Assembly: GCA_021828405.1 (NCBI GenBank)
Contig: JAKARZ010000033.1
Coordinates: forward strand, 1 to 22,307
Source: Bacillota bacterium
Lineage (GTDB): Bacteria; Bacillota_E; Sulfobacillia; Sulfobacillales; JAIMBI01
Reading direction: 5' to 3'
Length of the DNA stretch: 22,307 nt
The translations under genes were made by a program, and so were the position numbers. Below the pieces are notes generated by a model. It was not told where the DNA came from. It saw only the letters and a list, made by a program, of their open reading frames with translations, and ran no database searches. This document shows positions 7,062-16,332 of the stretch, one piece after another (position 1 is the stretch's first letter; each line of letters begins with the position of its first letter).

Positions 7062-9140
7062 ATGGCAAACATAGCGTATCCGGAGACCCCCGTCGCCCCT
7101 GTGACGGATGTGGTGCACGGGGTGAGCATCGTAGATCCGTACCGCTGGCTGGAGGACGGGAGCTCGGCGGAAACCACCGCCTGGGTGGCTCAGCAGAACG
7201 CGCTGACACGCGAGGTGCTCGACGCGCTGCCGGTGCGCGCCCGGATCAAGGCGCGCTGGCTGGAACTGGCGCACGCCGGCAGTGTCGGGGCGCCCCGGAT
7301 GGTGGGGGCGCATCTCTACTACCTCGAGCGGGCGCCCGAGGAGCGGCAACCCCGCCTCATGCGCCGGCTTCACGGCACCGGGACACCCGAACTGGTCTTA
7401 GATCCCAATGCCGACCACGAGGCGGGGCTGGTGGCCCTGGACTGGTATCAGCCCAGTCGGGATGGCACGCGGGTGGCATACGGCCTGTCCACCAACGGGG
7501 ACGAGTGGAGCACGCTGTACGTGCGCGACCTGGTGCGCGGCGAGAGGCTTGGGGTGGCCATCCCGCGGTGTCGGATGAGTTCCGTCGCGTGGCTGGCGGA
7601 TGGGCAGAGCTTCTTCTACACCCGCTTTCCGCTGGTGGGCACGGTGCCTGAGGCCGAGCTCCCGTATCACAAGCGCGCCTACTGGCATAACCTGGCGTCC
7701 GCGGATCAGGAGTATCGGCAGGACCCCGAGGTGTTTGGCGCGGGACGGGACCGGCGCCATAGTCCCCATCTGGACATCACCGAAGATTGCCGGCACCTAG
7801 TCATCACCATGATGATGGGCACGCAGCAGAACGAGGTATGGTGGGCCGATCTGGCCGCGGGCTTTCCCACCCCCGCCTTTCAGCCGCTGTTCGTGAACCT
7901 CGAGGCGCGGTTCCAGGTCGGCATCACGGGGCATCAGCTTGACGTGTGGACTAACTGGAAAGCCCCCAACGGGAGGATGCTCGTGGTTGACCTGGACCAG
8001 GCGCCCCAAGGCGCCGAGGCGGCGGTGGAGGTGGTGCCGGAGCACCCGCGGCGGGCCTTGCAGCACGCGGTGCGCCTCGGCGACGGGTGGCTCCTTGACT
8101 ATCTCGAGGATGCGAGCTCGCGGCTTGTGCGCCTTGAGCAGACCGGAGGTGCGGCCCAGGAGGTGGAGCTTCCCGAACTGGGCACCATCGCGGGGCTGGC
8201 CGTGGACAAGGGTACGAGCCAGGCGTTCGTCGGCTACGAGTCCTTTGCCATTCGGCCGGGCATCTGGCGGGTGAGTGTCGAGGATGGGCGCATCATCCCG
8301 CACATGACGGTGCCGGAAGAGGCCGAGGCGCCCCCGATTCGCGTCACCCAGGAATGGACGCGGTCGGCGGACGGCACGCCCATCCCCCTGTTCATTGTTC
8401 GGCGGGCCGACCAGACGGAGGCGGGGCCGCATCCCACGGTGCTGTCCGGCTACGGGGGCTTCAATATCTCGCGGACGCCGACGTACAGCCACGACCACCG
8501 CCTGTGGGTGGAGATGGGGGGCGTGTTTGCCGTGGCCACGCTGCGCGGGGGCGGAGAATACGGCGCCGCGTGGCACCGCGCGGGCATGCTCGAGCAGAAG
8601 CAGCACACGTTTGACGACTACCTGGCGGCCGCAGACCACCTGGTGGCCCAGGGACACACCGATCGGCGACATCTAGCGCTGTGGGGCCGGAGCAACGGCG
8701 GGCTCCTGGTGGGGGCTGCCCTGACCCAGCGCTCGGATGCGTGCCGAGCCGTCGTCTGCGGTGTGCCCCTCTTGGACATGGTGCGCTACCATCGCTTTCT
8801 CATTGCCGATCTGTGGACCGCGGAGTATGGATCGGCGGATGAGCCCGGGCAGTTTCCGTACATCTACGCGTACTCCCCGTACCACCACGTGGAGCCGGGG
8901 ACGGCTTATCCGGCCGTGCTATTCTACGCGGCCCACAGCGACAGCCGCGTGGACCCCCTGCACGCGCGGAAGATGGCGGCGGCGATGCAAAGCGCCAGCA
9001 CGTCGGACAGGCCCATCCTGCTGCGGATCGAGTTTCAGGCCGGACACGGCGTGGGCAAGCCCATCCCGAAGCAGGCGGATGAGTATGCGGACATTCTGAG
9101 CTTCCTGGCCGATCAACTGGAGCTTGGCCGCGGCAACTGA
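7062..9140 (+). CDS. Prolyl oligopeptidase (peptidase family S9A)
   Basis: This cytosolic serine peptidase cleaves short peptides after proline. Its 692 residues fit the family (about 690-710). The N-terminus 'VVHGVSIVDPYRWLEDGSS' is the characteristic S9A opening, followed by a seven-bladed propeller (about 70-410) that gates the active site. The C-terminal alpha/beta-hydrolase domain carries Ser544 in 'GRSNGGLLVG', Asp627 in 'HSDSRVDPLHARKM' and His662 in 'AGHGVGKP'. Arg629 corresponds to the Arg that anchors the substrate carboxylate in the porcine enzyme. AGGAGG at 7052-7057, 4 bases before the ATG, fixes the start. No signal peptide is seen. The gene lies between tricorn and the S9C peptidase and converges with sucB. 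Peptide scavenging together with tricorn is inferred from this proximity. Confidence 0.95.
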   Translation: MANIAYPETPVAPVTDVVHGVSIVDPYRWLEDGSSAETTAWVAQQNALTREVLDALPVRARIKARWLELAHAGSVGAPRMVGAHLYYLERAPEERQPRLMRRLHGTGTPELVLDPNADHEAGLVALDWYQPSRDGTRVAYGLSTNGDEWSTLYVRDLVRGERLGVAIPRCRMSSVAWLADGQSFFYTRFPLVGTVPEAELPYHKRAYWHNLASADQEYRQDPEVFGAGRDRRHSPHLDITEDCRHLVITMMMGTQQNEVWWADLAAGFPTPAFQPLFVNLEARFQVGITGHQLDVWTNWKAPNGRMLVVDLDQAPQGAEAAVEVVPEHPRRALQHAVRLGDGWLLDYLEDASSRLVRLEQTGGAAQEVELPELGTIAGLAVDKGTSQAFVGYESFAIRPGIWRVSVEDGRIIPHMTVPEEAEAPPIRVTQEWTRSADGTPIPLFIVRRADQTEAGPHPTVLSGYGGFNISRTPTYSHDHRLWVEMGGVFAVATLRGGGEYGAAWHRAGMLEQKQHTFDDYLAAADHLVAQGHTDRRHLALWGRSNGGLLVGAALTQRSDACRAVVCGVPLLDMVRYHRFLIADLWTAEYGSADEPGQFPYIYAYSPYHHVEPGTAYPAVLFYAAHSDSRVDPLHARKMAAAMQSASTSDRPILLRIEFQAGHGVGKPIPKQADEYADILSFLADQLELGRGN

Positions 9141-9154
9141 CTCCCCTTTGCGAA

Positions 9155-9183
9155 GAGCGCCGGTGCTTCCCGCACCGGCGCTC
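9155..9183. terminator. Bidirectional hairpin terminator between convergent genes
   Basis: A perfect 12-bp inverted repeat (arms GAGCGCCGGTGC and GCACCGGCGCTC, loop TTCCC) lies between the prolyl oligopeptidase stop (9140) and the sucB stop (9214). Its position and symmetry fit a shared terminator. The U-tract is poor on both strands. Confidence 0.85.
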
Positions 9184-9213
9184 CTGTCGTTCAAGCGTGG
9201 CCGCAGCCCGGCT

Positions 9214-10383
9214 TCATCCTTCCAGCAGGAGCATCTCGGGGTTTTCCACGAGGCTCTTGATGGTGGCCAGAAACCGCACGGCTTCGCTGCCGTCCACAAT
9301 CCGGTGGTCATACGAAAGCGCCACGTACATCATGGGGCGAATCTGCACCTCGCCCGCGACCGCGGTCGGCCGGTCCTGAATCGTGTGCATGCCCAGGATG
9401 GCCACCTGCGGCCCGTTTAAGATGGGCGTCGAGAACAGCGACCCAAACACGCCGCCGTTGGTGATGGTAAAGGTCCCGTCGACCAGGTCCTCCAGGACCA
9501 GGGCGTTGTCGCGCGCGCGCTTCGCGAGGCGGGCGATTTCGGCCTCGATCTGGTAGAAGGACAGGCGGTCGGCGTCGCGCACCACCGGCACGACCAGGCC
9601 GCCCTCGGCGGCCACGGCAATCCCAATGTGATAGAAGCGCTTCACCAGCATGTCGTCACCGACAATCTCGGCGTTCAGGCGGGGGAACTGCTTTAGGGCC
9701 GCCACGGCCGCCCGCGTGAAGAACGACATGAAACCGAGCCGCACCCCGTGCCGCTCAAGGAACTTCTCCTGGTGCCGGCGCCGCAGCTCGCGGGCAGCGG
9801 TCATGTCAATCTCGTTGAACGTCGTGAGCATGGCTGCCGCGTGCTGCGTCTCCACCAGGCGGCGGGCGATGGTGAGGCGGCGGCGCGACAGGCGCACCCG
9901 CTCGATGGGCCCCAGGCCCTCGGGGGCCACGGGGGCGGCCGGCGCGGGCGCCGGTGCGCCGGGGGCGCGCCTGGCCACGTCGTCCCGCAGCACGCGGCCG
10001 CGCGCCCCGCTGGGCTCGACGTCGCCGAGCCGCACGCCTTCAGACACCGCCAGCCGGCGGACCGCGGGCGCTGCGCGCACCGCACTCACGGCCTCCGGCT
10101 CCGCGGCGGGTGTCGGGGTTGCGGGTGCCGCCGCCGGCGCGGCACCGCCCGCCTCGAGGCTGCCCAATTTGTCACCTGGCTTGACGACGGCGCCGGCCTG
10201 TTGGTCGATGGACGCCAGCACGCCGCTGTCATCCGCCGCCACCTCCAGATTCACTTTGTCGGTTTCCAGCTCCAGCACGGCTTCCCCGGCCTTCACCGGG
10301 TCACCCACTTTTTTGAGCCAGGATCCTACCGTGGCTTCCACTAGGGACTCGCCCAGCGGCGGCACCACAATGTCAATGGCCAT
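9214..10383 (-). CDS. sucB: 2-oxoglutarate dehydrogenase E2, dihydrolipoamide succinyltransferase
   Basis: This is the E2 core of the 2-oxoglutarate dehydrogenase complex. It moves the succinyl group from the lipoyl arm to CoA. The 389 residues show three parts. The lipoyl domain (1-77) has the modified lysine Lys43 in '[10 protein letters not shown]'. After an Ala/Pro linker, the peripheral-subunit-binding domain (about 105-139, '[20 protein letters not shown]') docks E1 or E3. A second linker leads to the acyltransferase domain (about 158-389), with active-site His360 and Asp364 in 'YDHRIVDG'. The 'TFNEIDM' sequence favours succinyl rather than acetyl specificity. The ATG is preceded by GGGAGG and lies inside the end of sucA (11-base overlap), so the genes are probably translationally coupled. 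No lpd (E3) follows; E3 must be encoded elsewhere. Confidence 0.95.
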   Translation of the reverse strand: MAIDIVVPPLGESLVEATVGSWLKKVGDPVKAGEAVLELETDKVNLEVAADDSGVLASIDQQAGAVVKPGDKLGSLEAGGAAPAAAPATPTPAAEPEAVSAVRAAPAVRRLAVSEGVRLGDVEPSGARGRVLRDDVARRAPGAPAPAPAAPVAPEGLGPIERVRLSRRRLTIARRLVETQHAAAMLTTFNEIDMTAARELRRRHQEKFLERHGVRLGFMSFFTRAAVAALKQFPRLNAEIVGDDMLVKRFYHIGIAVAAEGGLVVPVVRDADRLSFYQIEAEIARLAKRARDNALVLEDLVDGTFTITNGGVFGSLFSTPILNGPQVAILGMHTIQDRPTAVAGEVQIRPMMYVALSYDHRIVDGSEAVRFLATIKSLVENPEMLLLEG

Positions 10384-13222
10384 GACGGCCTCCCTTCGCC
10401 AGAGACGCCGCCCGCGGCGTGTCCCCTGCCAATGTGAGCGCTTCGCGGAGAATGCGCCCCTGTTCGGCTTGATGCATGTCGGGGTCCCCTTCCGCCGGGC
10501 TGGAGCGCGCCGGTCGACCGATGTATAAAACCGAACGGTTCCCGAAGAGCTCCTGCAGCCGCGGCCGGGCGTACCACCACGCCCCCATGTTTTCCGGCTC
10601 CTCCTGGACCCAGGCCACCGGCACCGTGGCGGGCACGTGGGCCAGAGCCTGGCGCAAAGCGTCGGCCGGCCACGGGTAGAGGTCCTCTAACGCCAGCACC
10701 AGCACGCCATCTGACTGGGCATCGCGGGCGGCCGCCACCAGATCGGTCGTGACTTTGCCGGTGGCCAGCACCACGGCGCGCACGGTCCTCGGGGTCACCT
10801 TGGCCAGCACCGGCTGGTAGCCCCCGGAGGTCAGGTCCCCGAGGCTCGAGCCAGCCAGCGGGTTGCGCAAAAGGCTCTTGGGGGTCATGACCACCAGCGG
10901 CCGGGGCGCCGTCGCGGCACTGAGCGCCTGGCGCCGCAGCAGGTGAAAGTACTGGGCGGCGGTGGTGGGATACGCGACCGTCCAGTTTTCCCCCGCCGAC
11001 AATTGCAGGAATCGCTCCAGCCGAGCGCTGGAGTGCTCAGCTCCCTGGCCCTCGTACGCGTGCGGCAGCAGCAACGCGAGACTGGCGGTTTGCCGCCACT
11101 TGCTTTGCCCGGCCGCCAAAAATTGGTCGAGATGCACCTGGGCCGCGTTGACGAAGTCCCCAAACTGCGCTTCCCACAGCGTCAGCGTCTCGGGGCGCCG
11201 CACGCTGTACCCGTATTCAAATCCGACCACCGCCGCTTCTGACAGGGGGCTGTTGTAGAGCGAAAACGCCGCCCGGGCCTCCGGCAGATGCTGCAGCGGG
11301 CGATAGACGGCGCCCGTGTCGGCGTCGTGCCAGGCCCCCTGGCGGTGGCTGAAGGTGCCGCGCTCGGTATCTTGCCCCGTGAGCCGGACCGGCACTCCGT
11401 CGGCCAAGAGGGTGGCAAACGCGAGCCACTCGCCTAAAGCCCAGTCCACCGCCCCCGGCTTGTCCAGCGCCTCTCGCCAGCGGTCCACGCCCCGGTCAAG
11501 CTTCGGGTAGACATGAAAGCCATCCGGCACGGAGAATAGATGCCCGTGAATCGCCCGAAGGCGAGGTTCAGGGACCGCCGTGTCCACCGGCGGGAGTCCA
11601 GCGGCCAGCACCACCGCGGGCTCATCCTGGTCCGCCGCATCGGCGGGAGCCCCCGCGCGCGCCCGGTCGTAGGCGGCGCGCATTTCCGCGGTCGCCGCCT
11701 CGATGAGGGCGGCGGCCTCCGCATCGGTCACGACCCCGCTGCGGGCGAGCCGCGCCTGCCACACCTTGCGCACCCGCGGATGCTGATTGATGAGCTCATA
11801 AAGCTTGGGCTGCGTGTAAACGGGGTCATCGCCCTCGTTGTGGCCGTAGCGCCGGTATCCCACCAGGTCGATGAGAAAATCGCGGTGAAACCGCTGCCGG
11901 TACGCATGCGCCAACCGGATGGCCGCGATGCAGTCCCCCGGCTCATCGGCCGACACATGCACCACCGGGATGTCAAACCCCTTGGCCAAATCGCTGGCGT
12001 ACCGAGTGGATCGGCCCTCCTGCGGGTCGGTGGTGAAGCCAATGGCGTTGTTGGCAATGATATGCAGCGTTCCTCCGGTGCTGAAGCCGGCCAGGCGCGC
12101 CAGGTTCAGCGTCTCGGAGGTCACGCCCTCGCCGGGAAACGCCGCGTCGCCGTGCACCAGCACCGGGACCGCGCGGTCGTGGTTCTGCACCGGGGCGCCC
12201 GGCGCGTCCACCTGCTCCTGCGCGGCGCGGGTCAAGCCTTCCACCACGGCGTTCACAAACTCGAGGTGACTCGGATTGTTGGCCAGGGTGACTCGCACGG
12301 TGGAGTGCGTGTCGCCATTGGGTGGCAGCGTGCGCTGGCGGCCCAAGTGGTACTTCACGTCGCCCACCCACCCGGTGGACAGGGTTTCCGAGCCTTCGGT
12401 CACCCCCACGGGCGCCGCATGAAATTCTTCCAGGATCGTGCGGTACGGCTTGCCCAGCACGTGAGCCAGCACATTCAAGCGGCCGCGGTGGGCCATGCCC
12501 AGCACGACGTCGTCCGCCCCCGCCGCGGCGGAGAGCCGCACCGCTTCGTCCAGCATGGGGACCAGCATGTCCGTCCCTTCAATGGAGAAGCGCTTCTGAC
12601 CCGGAAACGTGGTGTGCAGGAAACGCTCAAACGCCTCCACCTGGATGAGCCGGTGCAGCAGAATGCGCTGCTCTGCCGGGGCGAGCGGCGCCGCGTAGCG
12701 ACCGGTTTCCACGGCCTCACGGAGCCACCGGCGCTCGTTGGCGTCGTCCACATGGCTGAATTCATAGCCGACCCGGTCCATGTAAATCCGGTGCAGCGAG
12801 GCCCAGGCGTCCGCCATGGTGCCCGTCCAGGGCAGCGGCGCATCGAGCCCACGGTTGACGTCGTCGACGCGGACGGCGGCTTCTTCGGAGGTCAGCGCCG
12901 GCGGCTGCTCGGCCGGGGGGGTCAGCGGGTCGAAGACCGCCCGGCGATGGCCGTTGCGCCGCACGTCCAGCACCGCGCTGATGGCGGCACCGGTGGCCGG
13001 GGATCCGCTGGGCGCGGCAGGGCCCGGCGCGGCCACCTCGGCGGCCACGGCCGCCGCGTGTTGGTCAAACCACCGGCGGTCCTCGTCTGACAGCGCGCCT
13101 GGGTCCTCGCGATACTGCTGATAACGCTCCACCAGACAACCCCAGTTGGCGCCAAAACGGTCCCTAAGGGATGCCGAGCCTATGTATGCAACGGCGCTCG
13201 GGTCGTTGTGTGAAAAATCCAG
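10373..13222 (-). CDS. sucA: 2-oxoglutarate dehydrogenase E1 component (thiamine diphosphate-dependent), probable CTG start
   Basis: E1o decarboxylates 2-oxoglutarate and succinylates the lipoyl arm of SucB. Family signatures are '[19 protein letters not shown]', the ThDP/metal motif from '[10 protein letters not shown]' to '[13 protein letters not shown]', and '[12 protein letters not shown]'. The C-terminal half includes '[10 protein letters not shown]' and '[12 protein letters not shown]'. The first standard start codon is GTG at 13132, which gives 919 residues but has no good ribosome binding site. It also cuts off the conserved E1 N-terminal motif: the same frame continues upstream as '[20 protein letters not shown]', matching the family's 'N.GY...LYE.Y..DP' helix that contacts E2. 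The frame stays open to a TAG overlapping the ribosome binding site. A CTG at 13222 has AGGAGGT 8 bases upstream, so I use it; the product is 949 residues. The function is certain, the start codon is inferred. Confidence 0.93.
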   Translation of the reverse strand: MDFSHNDPSAVAYIGSASLRDRFGANWGCLVERYQQYREDPGALSDEDRRWFDQHAAAVAAEVAAPGPAAPSGSPATGAAISAVLDVRRNGHRRAVFDPLTPPAEQPPALTSEEAAVRVDDVNRGLDAPLPWTGTMADAWASLHRIYMDRVGYEFSHVDDANERRWLREAVETGRYAAPLAPAEQRILLHRLIQVEAFERFLHTTFPGQKRFSIEGTDMLVPMLDEAVRLSAAAGADDVVLGMAHRGRLNVLAHVLGKPYRTILEEFHAAPVGVTEGSETLSTGWVGDVKYHLGRQRTLPPNGDTHSTVRVTLANNPSHLEFVNAVVEGLTRAAQEQVDAPGAPVQNHDRAVPVLVHGDAAFPGEGVTSETLNLARLAGFSTGGTLHIIANNAIGFTTDPQEGRSTRYASDLAKGFDIPVVHVSADEPGDCIAAIRLAHAYRQRFHRDFLIDLVGYRRYGHNEGDDPVYTQPKLYELINQHPRVRKVWQARLARSGVVTDAEAAALIEAATAEMRAAYDRARAGAPADAADQDEPAVVLAAGLPPVDTAVPEPRLRAIHGHLFSVPDGFHVYPKLDRGVDRWREALDKPGAVDWALGEWLAFATLLADGVPVRLTGQDTERGTFSHRQGAWHDADTGAVYRPLQHLPEARAAFSLYNSPLSEAAVVGFEYGYSVRRPETLTLWEAQFGDFVNAAQVHLDQFLAAGQSKWRQTASLALLLPHAYEGQGAEHSSARLERFLQLSAGENWTVAYPTTAAQYFHLLRRQALSAATAPRPLVVMTPKSLLRNPLAGSSLGDLTSGGYQPVLAKVTPRTVRAVVLATGKVTTDLVAAARDAQSDGVLVLALEDLYPWPADALRQALAHVPATVPVAWVQEEPENMGAWWYARPRLQELFGNRSVLYIGRPARSSPAEGDPDMHQAEQGRILREALTLAGDTPRAASLAKGGRHGH

Positions 13223-13230
13223 CGGGTCCT

Positions 13231-13237
13231 ACCTCCT
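13231..13237 (-). promoter_or_regulatory. Ribosome binding site that points to the CTG start of sucA
   Basis: On the minus strand AGGAGGT ends 8 bases before CTG 13222. No ATG, GTG or TTG occurs in frame between this site and GTG 13132, 90 bases further on. A strong ribosome binding site with no standard start at the right distance is the reason for proposing CTG initiation. Confidence 0.65.
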
Positions 13238-13246
13238 AACATGTCT

Positions 13247-13275
13247 ATTCTTGCGCTCTCAAGGCGTCAGATCAA
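13247..13275 (-). promoter_or_regulatory. Candidate sucA promoter
   Basis: On the minus strand TTGATC (13275-13270) is followed after 17 bases by AAGAAT (13252-13247). Each box matches the consensus in 4 of 6 positions. Transcription would begin near 13240, giving a leader of only about 18 bases before CTG 13222. Confidence 0.35.
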
Positions 13276-13578
13276 CGGCCCCGAGGGCGGCAAGGAGTGG
13301 CCGCACGCGCTTCGGCAAGCCGCATCCGGCAACTCGCCTGCCCCGGCCCGGCGACCCGCGCGGCCGCCGCCTCCCTCCACGTGCGGAGGCGCTGGTGTGG
13401 TCCGGGCCGAGCTTGCACAGCAAAATCCCATTATGTCCCGCACGAGCCGCAGCATCAAGGGGAATATCTAGGCATCTCGGCCGCGGATGGAGATGGCGAG
13501 CCGTGATGCCACATGCCGAGGCCAGAGATGCGTGCTGGGAATTTATAGGTCACCGCCACGCTTGGCGCTCCTCAGCCC

Positions 13579-13598
13579 CCGGCTCCCGAGGGAGCCGG
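13579..13598. other. Perfect hairpin in the divergent intergenic region
   Basis: The arms CCGGCTCCC and GGGAGCCGG are exact complements with two bases between them (in practice 8 bp with a 4-base CGAG loop). No U-tract follows on either side. It could be a terminator relic, a transcript-stabilising hairpin or a protein site. Confidence 0.5.
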
Positions 13599-14038
13599 TC
13601 GGCGTGTGCGGGGTGGATCGCACCGCGCAGGAGCCGGAGCGCTGCCGTCAGCAGTCCGCTCCCATCCGGGCCGGGAGATCCCGCCCGCGGCTGTGTGATT
13701 GGTCAGACACTCTTGGCGCCGCCTGCGTGGACGACGGCCGCGGAAGCGGCCGACAGTGGCACCCGGCATGGCGCTCCGGCGGAGAAGACAGCCGAGCCGG
13801 AGAGGCCGGGGATTCCCATTCCTCTTGGGTCCGCCATGGGAGGGTCGGTGCGCGATTGCCAGCCTAGCTCCGTGCGGGCGCGGGCGAACACGCGCCCCGA
13901 AGCTTTGGATGGCGGTGGGCCGGGGTGGCTGAGAGGCCCTGAAGCCAGCCGGAGTGCGCCGAAGGGCAGCGGGCTCGCGTGCGCGAGGTCGGCAGGAATT
14001 AGGGCGCCATTCGAGAAGTCGACGGCGGAGGTGAACCT

Positions 14039-15928
14039 GTGAGCCTTACACTGAGCGATCTGCACCGCGTGGTGACCCTGTCCCACCCGGTCGTGCATCC
14101 GGACGACCACGGTGGAGTAGTGGTCCACAAGACGGCCCTGCCCGATGGAAGCGGGTACTGCCGCCGCCTCTTGTGGGTCTCGCCCCAAGAGCGCCGGTTT
14201 CTCACCGGCGGGCCGAGCGACACGGCGCCAGCCTTCGGGGCGGACGGCGCCGACCTTTGGTTCGTGCGCACCACGGACGACCTGGGCCAGGTTTACCGCC
14301 TGCCGATGGCTGGAGGAGAAGCCGTGCCCGTGGGCCCGCGGTGGGAGGGCCTCTCCCAGGTGCTGCCGCTCGCCGATGGCCGCGCCGTGGTGGCGGCCAA
14401 GCGCCCGGTGGACGGGGCGCGGCCAGATCCGGTCTGGCCGCGGCACTATCGGCAGTGGCAGTGGCACTACGACGGAGCGGGATTCTTTGAGGAGCCGACA
14501 CGACTTTACCTCATCACCGGGGCGGCCACCGAAGTCCTGGACGACAGCCCCTACAATGTAGGGAATGCGGCGTTGCCACCGGGTGGGGCTTTTGTCGTAT
14601 ACACCCGGCTGGCGGATGAGCAGGCGGCGGCCACCGAGCGCATCGATCTTTTTCGCGCATCCCTCACCGGCGCACCCCGCGTGGAGCGCCTAACCCACGG
14701 CCCGGTGGCGGCGGGGGCCGCCGCCCCGATGGACGACGGGACGATTTGGTTCTACGGCGACGACCGACGGTTTGGGCCCGCTACGGTGGGGCAGTTGTAC
14801 CGCCGCACCCCCGATGGTCAGTTGGTGCAGGAGCGGTTTGCCGACGAGTGGTCGGTCGGGAGCCCGCTCTCCAGCGACACCCATGTGCCGGCGGGGCCCG
14901 GGGGTCCATGTTTGGCCGGCCGCTTTGTGTATGGCCTCGCCACCTGGCGGGGCACCACAAAAATTTGGCGCCGGCCCGCCGGGGGCGGCGGGGCGCCGGA
15001 GGTGGTTGCCACCGTAGACCCCGTGGTGTATGAGCTGGCGGCCCACGGCGAGGCACTGCTGTACGTATCGGCCAGCCCTTCGAGTCTGGACGCCGTCCAC
15101 TGCCGCGCGGCGGGTGGAGAAGAGGCCCGGCTGACCGATGACAACGCGTGGGCTCACGGAGAGCTCAGCCCCACCGAGGAAATCGCGGTGACGGCGGCGG
15201 ATGGGCTCACCATTCCCGCGTATGTGACGGGGCGTGAGCCCGGGGGGAAGCGGGCGGCCATCCTGTTGGTGCACGGTGGCCCCCATGGCGCCTACGGCCG
15301 CACCCCGCGCTTCGACGCGCAGGTGATGGCGCAGGACTACACGGTGATTCAGGTGAACCCCCGCGGCAGCATGGGCTACGGCCAAGCGTTTCAAAATGCC
15401 GTGCGCGGCGATTGGGGCGGCGCGGACATGGCCGACCTGATGGCGGTGGTCGACCGCTTGGCGGCGGTGGGGGACATCGATGGCGAGCGGCTGTACGTCA
15501 CCGGGGGCTCGTACGGGGGCTTCATGACGTCTTGGATTGTGGGTCACACCGACCGGTTCAAGGCGGCATCCGCCGTGGTGCCGGTCACCAATCTGGTGTC
15601 TTTCTATGGCACCAGCGATATCGGATGGTGGTTTGCGCCGGGCGAGGTGGGGGCGGACCTGTGGGACGATCCCGAACGCCTCTGGAAGCAGTCCCCGCTG
15701 GCCTACGCGCCACACATACGGACCCCCACGCAGGTGATGGCGGGGGAGGACGACCAGCGGTGTCCCATCGAGCAGGCCGAGCAATTGTACGTCGCGCTAA
15801 AGCACTTTGGCGTCGACACCGAGTTTCTGCGCTATCCGGGCCCACACGGGTTTGGGGCCCTGTCCAAGCCGACCCTGCGACAGGATCGCCTGCGGCGGCT
15901 ACTGGAGTGGTTTCGCAGCTATCCGTGA
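14039..15928 (+). CDS. S9C-type peptidase (acylaminoacyl-peptidase / dipeptidyl-peptidase-like)
   Basis: This is a 629-residue serine peptidase of clan SC. The first 370 residues form a propeller with repeated short blades, and the C-terminal alpha/beta-hydrolase domain begins near 'VTAADGLTIPAYVTGR'. The oxyanion region 'LLVHGGPHGAYG' and 'VNPRGSMGYGQAF' are typical of S9C. The triad is Ser491 in 'TGGSYGGFMTSWIV', Asp572 in 'GEDDQRCPIEQAEQLY' and His603 in 'PGPHGFG'. The family releases N-terminal acylated residues or short peptides from oligopeptides; exact specificity cannot be read from sequence. The GTG start has GGAGG 7 bases upstream (14027-14031). No signal peptide is seen, so the enzyme is cytosolic. 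Together with tricorn and the S9A enzyme it is the third peptide-trimming enzyme of the window. Confidence 0.92.
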   Translation: MSLTLSDLHRVVTLSHPVVHPDDHGGVVVHKTALPDGSGYCRRLLWVSPQERRFLTGGPSDTAPAFGADGADLWFVRTTDDLGQVYRLPMAGGEAVPVGPRWEGLSQVLPLADGRAVVAAKRPVDGARPDPVWPRHYRQWQWHYDGAGFFEEPTRLYLITGAATEVLDDSPYNVGNAALPPGGAFVVYTRLADEQAAATERIDLFRASLTGAPRVERLTHGPVAAGAAAPMDDGTIWFYGDDRRFGPATVGQLYRRTPDGQLVQERFADEWSVGSPLSSDTHVPAGPGGPCLAGRFVYGLATWRGTTKIWRRPAGGGGAPEVVATVDPVVYELAAHGEALLYVSASPSSLDAVHCRAAGGEEARLTDDNAWAHGELSPTEEIAVTAADGLTIPAYVTGREPGGKRAAILLVHGGPHGAYGRTPRFDAQVMAQDYTVIQVNPRGSMGYGQAFQNAVRGDWGGADMADLMAVVDRLAAVGDIDGERLYVTGGSYGGFMTSWIVGHTDRFKAASAVVPVTNLVSFYGTSDIGWWFAPGEVGADLWDDPERLWKQSPLAYAPHIRTPTQVMAGEDDQRCPIEQAEQLYVALKHFGVDTEFLRYPGPHGFGALSKPTLRQDRLRRLLEWFRSYP

Positions 15929-15954
15929 CCACCGCTACCGCGGCAAGAACCTCC

Positions 15955-15983
15955 GGCATGCGCCACCTTGGGTGGCGCATGCC
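15955..15983 (+). terminator. Strong hairpin terminator after the S9C peptidase gene
   Basis: A perfect 13-bp stem (arms GGCATGCGCCACC and GGTGGCGCATGCC) has a TTG loop and starts 27 bases after the stop codon. A smaller hairpin (CCCGC TGA GCGGG) follows immediately. There is no U-tract, as with the other hairpins in this window. Confidence 0.8.
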
Positions 15984-16332
15984 CGCTGAGCGGGTGGCAG
16001 CGCACCCTGGTTTCCCTGCAAGTTCACGGACCGCCAGGATGGCCTCCCTTGCGCTCCGTCCTAAAGGCGCGGTCCGCCTGCGCATGGACCCCGGGCATCA
16101 CACGTTCCCGGTCGCCGGTGCCCTAGACCCGGGGGGTTCGCACAGCTTCGCGACGGGTGCCGAACAGGGGAAAAGAGATTCGAAACCACTGGATCCTGGC
16201 GGTGGAGGCAGGCAGGAATCTGGGATGGCGTCGCGAAGGTCAGTCTATGAGAACCTTGACTTCTTCTCGACGGACCGACAGACCCCACAAGGTCAGTTTA
16301 CCGGAAAGCGGGCCCGAGGGTCGGTGGGGCGG
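15984..16332. other. Intergenic region before the glycan operon
   Basis: About 350 bases lie between the terminator and the first gene of the glycan operon. The downstream frame is open through most of it, but codon usage before 16333 lacks the strong third-position GC bias of the gene. A TTGACT at 16256-16261 is a possible -35 box without a clear -10 partner. Confidence 0.4.

Larger units (their letters stand above)
13241..14026. other. Long divergent intergenic region between sucA and the S9C peptidase gene
   Basis: About 790 bases separate two divergent genes. Open frames cross it on both strands, but they lack ribosome binding sites, family motifs and the codon bias of the neighbours. 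The only clear structure is the hairpin at 13579-13598. No known riboswitch or T-box core could be recognised. The stretch may be degenerate coding DNA. Confidence 0.45.

Noticed and set aside
11540..13090. A 516-codon plus-strand frame opposite sucA
   Set aside because: It is antisense to a well-conserved E1o gene, its composition is that of a shadow frame, and no ribosome binding site precedes it.
13146..14042. A 298-codon plus-strand frame across the sucA upstream region
   Set aside because: It overlaps the true N-terminus of sucA, lacks a ribosome binding site and has no codon bias or domain.
15412..16332. Upstream extension of the 305-residue glycan-operon protein to 612 codons
   Set aside because: The extension runs through the S9C peptidase gene in another frame and through its terminator hairpin.
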